Assembly (NCBI GenBank): GCA_946482545.1 | Contig: CAMLRX010000123.1 | Coordinates: 1-14,571 of the forward strand | Source: an uncultured Flavihumibacter sp. | Lineage (GTDB): Bacteria; Bacteroidota; Bacteroidia; Chitinophagales; Chitinophagaceae | Direction of reading: 5' to 3' | DNA length: 14,571 bases | Shown here: positions 8,642-14,571 of the stretch, piece after piece | Layout of the letters: every line of letters starts with the position of its first letter | How positions within the stretch are numbered: the stretch's first letter is position 1 | Notes under the pieces: model-generated | Told to the model about the DNA's origin: nothing | Database searches by the model: none | What the model saw: the letters and a program-made list of their open reading frames with translations, nothing else | Made by a program: the position numbers and the translations under genes

Positions 8642-8878
8642 ATGGATACAATATCGTTAAGACAAAAATTACACAACTACCTGGAAGTTGCTGATGATAA
8701 GCGCGTGAAGGCGATATATTCCATTATGGCGAATGATATTAAAGAAGCCGTTTTGTTGTTTAATGAAAACATACAAGCTGAGTTGGATGGGAGATACAAT
8801 TCCTTTAAAAAAGGAAAGGTCAAAGTGATAAGCGCGGAGGATAGCAAAAAACGTATTCAGAAAATGTACAAATGTTAA
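8642..8878 (+). CDS. Small antitoxin-like protein, no toxin partner seen
   Basis: A 78-aa acidic/basic helical protein beginning MDTISLRQKLHNYLEVADDKRVKAIYSIM and containing AELDGRYNSFKKGKVKVIS. From memory, this layout (LRxKLHxYxxxADDKKxKAIY, then an ELDxRY...KxGK box) is that of the putative addiction-module antitoxins of Bacteroidota that usually precede a RelE/ParE-type toxin. Here the next 117 bp are non-coding and then LytTR begins, so the toxin is absent or lies elsewhere. The frame is open a further 10 codons to 8612, but the ATG at 8642 matches the usual MxTxxLRxKL start. The base composition is more AT-rich than its neighbours. The antitoxin call is inference; that it is a real gene is more likely than not. 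Confidence 0.55.
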   Translation: MDTISLRQKLHNYLEVADDKRVKAIYSIMANDIKEAVLLFNENIQAELDGRYNSFKKGKVKVISAEDSKKRIQKMYKC

Positions 8879-8995
8879 TTTCCGTTAAAACCCTTGTTTA
8901 AACTTCAATTCATCGGCGCATTTCCCGGTTCTGTCCATAAACGTTTTCATTGAATTTTATCACTCGGTAATTTCAGTGAAACAAAACCGGGTAGT

Positions 8996-9358
8996 ATGAA
9001 TATGATCCAATCCAACGCAACTGGTGCGCCCTTGTTTCTTCGGGTGAACTACAGTCTGGTGAAAATTGATCCGGCGGATATTCTCTACATTGAGTGTGCC
9101 GACAACTACATGAAATTGCATTTGAAAGAAGGTCGTCCCCTGTTGGTGCGCATCACCCTGAAAGCGTTGATGACAATGCTTCCGGAAGGATTTATGCGCA
9201 TTCACCGATCTTATGTGGTGGCGCTTAATCAGATCAGCGCCATCAGGAACAGGTCATTGAAGATCGGAACAAGCGAGTTGCCACTTGGTGTGAGTTATGA
9301 AGAGCCTTTCATGCGCAGAATAAAAAACAGTCCTACCTTTGGACATGCTCATTACTAA
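8996..9358 (+). CDS. Stand-alone LytTR-domain DNA-binding protein
   Basis: A 120-aa protein that is almost wholly one LytTR domain, the beta-sheet DNA-binding module found at the C-terminus of LytR/AgrA response regulators. Diagnostic segments are KIDPADILYIECADNYMKLHL (residues 23-43), then LKALMTMLPEGFMRIHRSYVVALNQI (55-80, with the characteristic hydrophobic-R-I/V-HRSY block at 68-73), and the C-terminal LPLGVSYEEPFMRRI. There is no receiver domain, no membrane segment and no sensor, so phosphorylation cannot be its input. The last 14 bp overlap the start of hutI, which suggests co-transcription and translational coupling. The obvious inference is a local regulator of the hut genes, unproven here. 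ATG 8996 is chosen; another in-frame ATG lies at 9002. Confidence 0.85.
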   Translation: MNMIQSNATGAPLFLRVNYSLVKIDPADILYIECADNYMKLHLKEGRPLLVRITLKALMTMLPEGFMRIHRSYVVALNQISAIRNRSLKIGTSELPLGVSYEEPFMRRIKNSPTFGHAHY

Positions 9359-10598
9359 CCTAGGAATGCTCGTTAATACAGAGCACCACCAACACCCCCT
9401 TCGCGGAGCCGCCATGAAAGCTATGGAATGTATTCCCAATGCATGGGTCCGGATACGGGAAGGTCGCATAATTGATTTTGGCGCTATGGATACAGTTGAT
9501 ACTTCAAACGCCAATGAAGAAGTATGGAATGCGCAGGGCGAATGGTGTTTTCCCTCCTGGTGCGATAGCCATACTCATTTGGTATTCGCGGCCAGCAGGG
9601 AAGAGGAATTTGTAATGAAAATAGGAAGGAAGTCGTATGCGGAGATCGCAGCGGCGGGTGGGGGAATATTAAATTCTGCAAGGAAACTCCGGGCGATGCC
9701 GGAGGAGGAACTTTATGAACTTGCCGCGCAACGTTTGCACGAATTGTTGTTGCTGGGAACGGGCGCCATCGAAATAAAAAGCGGATACGGTTTAACAACG
9801 GATTCGGAACTGAAAATGTTGCGGGTGGTGAAACGGCTGAAACAGAATTTTCCCATTCCCATTAAAGCTACTTTTTTAGGGGCGCATGCGCTTCCCGAAA
9901 TGTTCAAAGATGATAAAGAAGGCTATCTTAAACTGATAGAAGAAGAAATGCTTCCTGCTATCGCGAATGAAGGTTTGGCGGATTATATAGATGTATTTTG
10001 CGAAAAGGGTTTCTTTTCAAATGAAGAAACGGCGCGGCTCATCAAAAAGGGGGCAGCATTCGGCCTGAAAGCGCGCATTCATGCGAACCAGCTTTCCGCC
10101 TCCGGGGCCGTGGAAACCGCGGTGGCCCATGGTGCCGTGAGTGTGGACCACCTTGAGGTGATGAACGAAGCCGCCATCAACGCGCTGGCCAATTCAACTA
10201 CAATTGGCACCTTACTCCCCACGGCTGCGTATTTTCTGCGGATGGATTTTCAGCCTGCAAGAACATTATTGGACGCGGGTTGCGCCATTGCCATTGCTTC
10301 TGATTTTAATCCCGGGTCTTCTCCTTCCGGAAATATGAATACGGTAGTTTCCATGTCGTGCATACAAATGAAAATGTTTCCGGAAGAAGCGGTTCATGCG
10401 GCTACCACCAATGCCGCGTTCGCCATGGAGTTGGAAAACGAAGTGGGTTCCATCGCGGAAGGAAAGCTGGCGAATTTTTTCTTCACCAAACCGCTTTCAT
10501 CGCTGGCCTACCTCCCTTACGCCTTCGGTTCCAACCTGATCTCCCGTGTAATGTTGAATGGAAAATGGTATTCCCCGTTCGCTATTTCAGGGGAATAG
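9345..10598 (+). CDS. hutI: Imidazolonepropionase (HutI)
   Basis: Cytosolic amidohydrolase that opens 4-imidazolone-5-propionate to N-formimidoyl-L-glutamate, the third step of histidine breakdown. It has 417 aa, the usual length. Metal ligands and catalytic residues of the family are visible: HTH (His76, His78) in CDSHTHLVFA, His181 in FLGAHALP, His246 in RIHANQL and Asp320 in ASDFNPGSSPSGNM. Substrate-side blocks AAGGGILNSARKLR and EIKSGYGL are also intact. The start is ATG 9345 (MLITNLGML); an in-frame TTG at 9339 is a less likely alternative. It starts inside the end of the LytTR gene and is followed 27 bp later by hutG, so the three genes probably form one operon. Confidence 0.95.
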   Translation: MLITNLGMLVNTEHHQHPLRGAAMKAMECIPNAWVRIREGRIIDFGAMDTVDTSNANEEVWNAQGEWCFPSWCDSHTHLVFAASREEEFVMKIGRKSYAEIAAAGGGILNSARKLRAMPEEELYELAAQRLHELLLLGTGAIEIKSGYGLTTDSELKMLRVVKRLKQNFPIPIKATFLGAHALPEMFKDDKEGYLKLIEEEMLPAIANEGLADYIDVFCEKGFFSNEETARLIKKGAAFGLKARIHANQLSASGAVETAVAHGAVSVDHLEVMNEAAINALANSTTIGTLLPTAAYFLRMDFQPARTLLDAGCAIAIASDFNPGSSPSGNMNTVVSMSCIQMKMFPEEAVHAATTNAAFAMELENEVGSIAEGKLANFFFTKPLSSLAYLPYAFGSNLISRVMLNGKWYSPFAISGE

Positions 10599-10625
10599 CT
10601 TACATTCATTTTACAATTGACTGCC

Positions 10626-11696
10626 ATGCAACATTTCCGCTTTTACAACAGGGAAGACCTGCTGTTTCTTACCCGCCTCCGACGTTTCGAAACCAAATTG
10701 GGAGAAAGGCTCGCCACCCTTTCCAACAGTGATGAATGGGAAGAATCGCTGCGCCATTCGCCCGCGAAGTATATCCTTATCGGTATTCCGGAAGACATTG
10801 GAGTGAAAGGGAATTTCGGCAATGGCGGGGCGGATAGTGTGTGGTTGCCTTTTCTTTCCGCTTTCCTGAACATCCAGAGCAATGACTATTTCTCCGGCGA
10901 AGAAATGATGGTCTTGGGGCATTTCGATTTCGGGGACCTGAAATACCTGATCGAGAACAATGCCAGCAATGAAGAAGAACGTGTGGATGCATACCGGCAC
11001 GCGGTGCACGCCATTGACGAGGAAGTGGAATCGCTGGTGAAGGTGATCGCTGCCGCGAACAAGATACCGGTGGTGATTGGCGGCGGACACAACAACGCAT
11101 ATCCCCTGATTAAAGGAGTGGCGAAGGGATTAACCAAAGCGGGTATCATCCCACTTGCCCAGATCAACGCAGTGAACCTGGACGCCCATACAGATTACCG
11201 TCCATTGGAAGGACGGCACAGCGGAAACGGTTTCCGGTATGCCGATGAGGATGGGTTCCTGCACCAGTATTGTGTGGTGGGCATACACGAGAATTACGTT
11301 CCGCAGAATGTACTGACGGACATGGCCGAGAATCCGTTTACCGATTATATTACCTGGGAAGACATTTTCCTGTACGAAAGGCGCAGTTTTATGCAGGCCG
11401 TGGCCCATGCAGCAGACTTCACCAAAGACGGTTACACGGGTATCGAACTGGACCTGGATGCCATCCAGGGTGTACTCAGCAGTGCCGAAACCCCTGTGGG
11501 TATTTCAGCGATCAATGCACGGCAATATGTTTATTACACAGCTTCCGAAAACAATGTGGCTTATCTTCACATTTGTGAGGGGGCGCAACAACTTTCCGAT
11601 GGTCGCAGAAGCGATACCACCGGTAAATTGATCTCCTACCTGGTCACAGATTTCGTGAAGGCGCACGTGGTGGCCGTTAACGATCCAGCGCCATGA
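10626..11696 (+). CDS. hutG: Formimidoylglutamase, arginase superfamily (HutG)
   Basis: A dimanganese ureohydrolase-fold enzyme of 356 aa, expected to hydrolyse N-formimidoyl-L-glutamate to glutamate and formamide, the last hut step. The Mn2+ ligand pattern is complete: GGGHNN (His155), LDAHTD (Asp186, His188, Asp190) and ELDLDAI (Asp276, Asp278). The fold also covers arginase, agmatinase and guanidinobutyrase. The assignment to formimidoylglutamase rests on its position 27 bp after hutI and on the completed hutHUIG set. The start is ATG 10626; an in-frame TTG three codons earlier is less likely. Its last 20 bp overlap the end of the convergent ABC-F gene. Confidence 0.9.
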   Translation: MQHFRFYNREDLLFLTRLRRFETKLGERLATLSNSDEWEESLRHSPAKYILIGIPEDIGVKGNFGNGGADSVWLPFLSAFLNIQSNDYFSGEEMMVLGHFDFGDLKYLIENNASNEEERVDAYRHAVHAIDEEVESLVKVIAAANKIPVVIGGGHNNAYPLIKGVAKGLTKAGIIPLAQINAVNLDAHTDYRPLEGRHSGNGFRYADEDGFLHQYCVVGIHENYVPQNVLTDMAENPFTDYITWEDIFLYERRSFMQAVAHAADFTKDGYTGIELDLDAIQGVLSSAETPVGISAINARQYVYYTASENNVAYLHICEGAQQLSDGRRSDTTGKLISYLVTDFVKAHVVAVNDPAP

Positions 11697-13617
11697 TCTG
11701 CTCAAAAAGTTCCTCGTATTGCACATTCATCTGTTCCAGTTCAGCGCCCACGGCTTTGTAAGATTTTTCCGTGTCCTGGAATTTCTTCGGGTCTGAATAA
11801 GTATCCGGATTACCCAGTGCGGCTTCCAGTTTTTCTTTTTCCGCCTTTTTAGCAGCTATTTTTTCTTCCAGTTGCTGGAAGGTCTTTTGTAATTTTTGAA
11901 GCTCCTTATTGATGGGAGTGTTCCCTTGCTTTGCCTGTGGTTGTGGTGCCACAGGTGCGGGCTTAGACTTTTCTTTTTCTTTCTCCTCTTTTTTAGGCGC
12001 TTCTTCTATCGCACGGGCGGCCATTCTCTCCTTCCATTCCACCCATTCGTGGTAAGTGCCCTTGAATTCTTTGATTTCACCATCCACAATCTCCCATATC
12101 TTGTTGGCGGCTTTGGAAATGAAGTAGCGGTCGTGGCTCACCAGGATGATACTGCCTTCATATTTGTTCAGCGCTTCCACCAGGAGTTCCACGGAATGGA
12201 TGTCGAGGTGGTTCGTTGGTTCATCGAGCATGAGGAAGTTGGCCTTACTTACAATTACTTTGGCCAGCGCCACACGCGCCTTTTCCCCTCCGCTTAATAT
12301 TTTGATGCGTTTATCTACGTCGTCGCCACCAAACAGGAACGCACCCAGCAAACTCCTGTATTCGAGTTCTGTTTTCCCGGCACGGGAACTGTTCATCTCC
12401 TCGATCAGTGTATTGTTCAGTCCGAGCGATTCCAACTGGTGCTGCGCATAGAAACTTTCTGCCACGTTATGACCCCAGATCCTTTCCCCTTCAATAGGTT
12501 CGGTACCAGCTACAATACGGAGCAGGGTAGATTTACCTTTACCGTTTGCTCCAATCAGTGCGATCTTATCGCCGCGTTCAATTTCGCCGGTGGCATTCTT
12601 CAAAATCTGCAGGTCTCCGAAGGACTTCGACACATTCTTCAGCGTACAAATGATTTTGCCGGGTTCTTTTCCCACCGAGAAGTTGATGCGCATGTTCGGG
12701 CGTTCAATTTCCACGTCTTCGATCCGGTCTATCTTATCCAATCGTTTCTGCACACTTTGTGCCTGGGCGGCTTTAGAGGCTTTGGCCTTGAAGCGTTCGA
12801 TGAAGCGTTCCTGCTGGCGGATAAAGTCCTGTTGGTTCTCGTAAGCGCGTTTCTGCATTTCCACTCTTACTTCCTTTTCGGTTTCATAGTATGAGTAGTT
12901 GCCTACGTAGATATGGAGTTCCTGCTGGTAGAGTTCCACGATTTTGTTCACCATTTTGTCGAGGAAGAACTTATCGTGGCTCACAATCACCACGCTGCCT
13001 TTATAATTAAGCAGGTATTTCTCCAGCCATTCGATAGAGGGGAGGTCAAGGTGGTTGGTCGGTTCATCCAGCAGCAGCACATCGGGTTGTTGCAGGATCA
13101 TTTTGGCGAGCAATACGCGCATTCTCCAGCCACCGCTGAATTCTTTATAGGGACGAATAAGGTCGGTATCGCTGAAGCCGAGGCCGTGCAGCACTTCTTC
13201 TGCCTTGTGTTGCACATTGTAACCATCGAGCAGGTCGATTTCATGGAGCACATCCATATACCTGTTTAGCAGTTTTTCGTCTTCTTTGGCTTCGAGGAGC
13301 TTTTCGAGTTCGTGCTGTTCCTTCTGCAGGGCCATCACTTTTTCGAAGGCTTCCATAGCCACCTGGGTAATATTGTTGTTTGTATCGAAGCTCAGCAGGT
13401 CCTGGTGCAGGTAGCCGATGGTGGTTTCTTTACTTTTCACCACGGAGCCTGCGCTGGGCGTATATTCCCCCACCAATACTTTCAGCAGGGTACTTTTTCC
13501 GGTACCGTTGTAGCCTATCAGGCCTATTCTTTCTCCCGGGTTCAGGTGCCAGGTGGCATCTCTTACAATGGTTCTGGCCCCAAATTCGAACGTAACATCC
13601 TGTAATCCAATCAGCAT
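11677..13617 (-). CDS. ABC-F family ATPase (Uup/EttA-like, ribosome-associated)
   Basis: A 646-aa soluble protein with two ABC nucleotide-binding domains in tandem and no membrane segments, the ABC-F layout. Domain 1 has Walker A GYNGTGKST (35-43), signature SGGWRMRV (161-168), Walker B LLLDEP (181-186) and the switch His214. Domain 2 has GANGKGKST (356-364), LSGGEKARVALA (441-452), FLMLDEP (461-467) and His495. The inter-domain linker (about 245-310) is charged and helical, as in the family's P-site-tRNA interaction motif. A Lys/Glu/Pro-rich stretch (540-565) leads to a C-terminal coiled coil (570-645), as in Uup-type members. These proteins act on ribosomes; some confer antibiotic resistance, but nothing here singles that out. 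GGAAG four bases before ATG 13617 serves as ribosome binding site. Confidence 0.92.
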   Translation of the reverse strand: MLIGLQDVTFEFGARTIVRDATWHLNPGERIGLIGYNGTGKSTLLKVLVGEYTPSAGSVVKSKETTIGYLHQDLLSFDTNNNITQVAMEAFEKVMALQKEQHELEKLLEAKEDEKLLNRYMDVLHEIDLLDGYNVQHKAEEVLHGLGFSDTDLIRPYKEFSGGWRMRVLLAKMILQQPDVLLLDEPTNHLDLPSIEWLEKYLLNYKGSVVIVSHDKFFLDKMVNKIVELYQQELHIYVGNYSYYETEKEVRVEMQKRAYENQQDFIRQQERFIERFKAKASKAAQAQSVQKRLDKIDRIEDVEIERPNMRINFSVGKEPGKIICTLKNVSKSFGDLQILKNATGEIERGDKIALIGANGKGKSTLLRIVAGTEPIEGERIWGHNVAESFYAQHQLESLGLNNTLIEEMNSSRAGKTELEYRSLLGAFLFGGDDVDKRIKILSGGEKARVALAKVIVSKANFLMLDEPTNHLDIHSVELLVEALNKYEGSIILVSHDRYFISKAANKIWEIVDGEIKEFKGTYHEWVEWKERMAARAIEEAPKKEEKEKEKSKPAPVAPQPQAKQGNTPINKELQKLQKTFQQLEEKIAAKKAEKEKLEAALGNPDTYSDPKKFQDTEKSYKAVGAELEQMNVQYEELFEQIMALDR

Positions 13618-13646
13618 TATCTTCCGGCGTTTTTTCTGCCGCCCCG

Positions 13647-13654
13647 CAAAGGTA
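13647..13654 (-). promoter_or_regulatory. Probable -7 element of the ABC-F gene
   Basis: Read on the minus strand, this is TACCTTTG, an exact match to TAnnTTTG, about 30 bp before the ABC-F start codon. No good -33 TTG is visible. It lies between short inverted arms CCGCCC (13639-13644) and GGGCGG (13666-13671). Confidence 0.45.
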
Positions 13655-13678
13655 TTACATGTTTAGGGCGGTAAGCCT

Positions 13679-13686
13679 TACATTTG
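13679..13686 (+). promoter_or_regulatory. Probable -7 element of the DUF3347 lipoprotein gene
   Basis: TACATTTG matches TAnnTTTG exactly and ends 17 bp before the ATG, so the mRNA leader would be very short. It is embedded in a small palindrome, TTACA-TT-TGTAA. A clear -33 element is lacking. Confidence 0.45.
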
Positions 13687-13703
13687 TAAAAAAACTTTCG
13701 CTC

Positions 13704-14282
13704 ATGAAGCAATTCTTTTGCCTGGCCATTGCCGCTGCTGCTTTTCTGGCGGCCTGTAGTTCCTCCGATACCAAAGCGCCTGAAAATGCTGAACCCGCTC
13801 CACCGAAAGTGAGTAAACATACTGCCGCCTTCAATTCCTCATTTTCCGCTTTATTAAGCGGCTATTATGAGCTGAAAGATGCACTGGTAGCCAGCGATAC
13901 CGCCGCCGCTAACCTGGCCGCCTCGAAAATGGGCGCTGCCGCCGATAGCGTGAAACTGAATGAAATCTCCAACGACAGCACCGGTGCCATCGCCGCCACT
14001 GCCGCCGATTATACCAAAACACTCAGCGATCTCTCCAAAACCCTGCGCTCCGCATCCGATCTTGAAGCGAAAAGAAAAGAGTTCCAGATGGTGTCCGACG
14101 CGATGTACGACCTCGTAAGAACCGTTCAGTACGATGAGCAGGTGGTGTACCACCAGTATTGCCCGATGGCTTTCGATAATCAGGGCGCTTACTGGCTGAG
14201 CAGCTCCAGTGATATTAAAAACCCATATTTCGGTAAGAAAATGCTGGTTTGCGGCGAGGTGAAAGATTCGCTCAACTTCTAG
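13704..14282 (+). CDS. DUF3347-type lipoprotein, possible metal binding
   Basis: A 192-aa protein with a lipoprotein signal: a short hydrophobic helix ending in the lipobox LAAC, Cys18 being the lipidation site. It is thus predicted to be anchored in the periplasm-facing or outer membrane. After a Pro/Ala/Ser linker (19-38) comes a helical domain (about 40-145) of the DUF3347 type. The C-terminal block YHQYCPMAFDN...GAYWLS...IKNPYFGKKMLVCGEV has Cys153, Met155, Met180 and Cys183. DUF3347 domains often accompany heavy-metal efflux proteins, so these S-containing side chains could bind Cu+ or a similar ion; this is inference. The frame is open 15 codons further upstream, but ATG 13704 starts the signal peptide and follows the -7 box. 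It is divergent from the ABC-F gene and monocistronic. Confidence 0.78.
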   Translation: MKQFFCLAIAAAAFLAACSSSDTKAPENAEPAPPKVSKHTAAFNSSFSALLSGYYELKDALVASDTAAANLAASKMGAAADSVKLNEISNDSTGAIAATAADYTKTLSDLSKTLRSASDLEAKRKEFQMVSDAMYDLVRTVQYDEQVVYHQYCPMAFDNQGAYWLSSSSDIKNPYFGKKMLVCGEVKDSLNF

Positions 14283-14312
14283 CAATTAACTTGTCCGAGA
14301 AAAGGGCATATA

Positions 14313-14353
14313 AAAAAATCCCCTGGCGGTTAAATACTTTCAGGGGATTTTTT
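14313..14353 (+). terminator. Strong intrinsic terminator after the DUF3347 gene
   Basis: A 13-bp perfect stem, AAAAAATCCCCTG (14313-14325) with CAGGGGATTTTTT (14341-14353), around a 15-nt loop, 30 bp after the stop codon. The A-tract on the left and T-tract on the right mean that it could also work in the opposite direction. Confidence 0.88.
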
Positions 14354-14547
14354 ATGCGGTGTTTTCACCGGGCAACTCCTGGCCGGAACACTGTCTCGTC
14401 TCCCGGAAAACAACGTCGGTGGCACCGGTTTCCAACCCTCCTCCACCAGCCAATCCTCCACGATGCCCGTAAACACTCTCTTATTAAAGATTTCCGCCCT
14501 GCATCCGTAAAATCACTGGCTGCCCGCGGGGATAAACACCGTACCCG

Positions 14548-14571
14548 GTGGCACCGCTATAGCGGTGCCAC
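14548..14571. repeat. Perfect palindrome of at least 24 bp at the window edge
   Basis: GTGGCACCGCTA is followed directly by its exact reverse complement TAGCGGTGCCAC, with no spacer. The window stops at the last paired base, so the palindrome may be longer. Part of its left arm with the preceding bases (CGGTGGCACCG, 14546-14556) also occurs at 14417-14427. The rest of the 218 bp after the terminator holds no gene I can support. Confidence 0.8.

Noticed and set aside
8509..8694. Short plus-strand frame with GTG start before the antitoxin-like gene
   Set aside because: Overlaps the better supported gene at 8642 in another frame and shows no protein signature.
8924..8991. Inverted 7-mers CCCGGTT / AACCGGG upstream of the LytTR gene
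   Set aside because: The 54-nt loop and 7-bp stem are too weak to claim an operator or attenuator.
14354..14571. Plus-strand frame open from the ATG at 14354 to the window end
   Set aside because: Arg/His/Pro-rich translation without family features, starting directly behind a strong terminator.

Overview
The window reads as chromosomal DNA of a Bacteroidota bacterium, most likely of the Chitinophagaceae type. This rests on the protein families (an arginase-fold HutG, a fused trehalose-6-phosphate synthase/phosphatase, a DUF6089-like outer-membrane barrel, a DUF3347 lipoprotein, a stand-alone LytTR protein), on A-rich leaders with weak Shine-Dalgarno sites, and on TAnnTTTG-type -7 boxes. The species assignment is inference.

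Layout. 1-1359 is the 3' part of hutH. After a 462-bp gap full of degenerate inverted repeats comes hutU (1822-3450). A short regulatory-looking gap (a 10-bp direct repeat, a possible -7 box and an 8-bp-stem hairpin) leads into a trehalose module: a fused otsA-otsB gene (3569-5797) whose end overlaps the start of a GH15 glycosidase (5784-7562). A long AU-rich hairpin with a T-run lies between GH15 and a convergent outer-membrane beta-barrel gene (7653-8405, minus). Next come a small antitoxin-like gene (8642-8878), a stand-alone LytTR DNA-binding protein (8996-9358) overlapping hutI (9345-10598), and hutG (10626-11696). hutG ends tail-to-tail, with a 20-bp overlap, against an ABC-F ATPase (11677-13617, minus). 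Divergent from that is a DUF3347 lipoprotein (13704-14282) with a strong terminator behind it. The last 218 bp hold no convincing gene but end in a perfect palindrome of at least 24 bp.

Function. HutH, HutU, HutI and HutG together give the four-step route histidine -> urocanate -> imidazolone propionate -> N-formimidoylglutamate -> glutamate + formamide. The pathway is split into two blocks (hutHU and lytTR-hutIG) by the trehalose genes, the barrel gene and the small antitoxin-like gene. The trehalose pair would make trehalose (OtsAB) and possibly hydrolyse it or another alpha-glucoside (GH15).

I see no clearly new system. The points most worth a second look are the LytTR gene overlapping hutI, the phased direct repeat in front of otsBA, the repeat cluster inside the hut block, and the palindrome at the right edge. 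No tRNA, rRNA, CRISPR array, transposase or phage gene was found.
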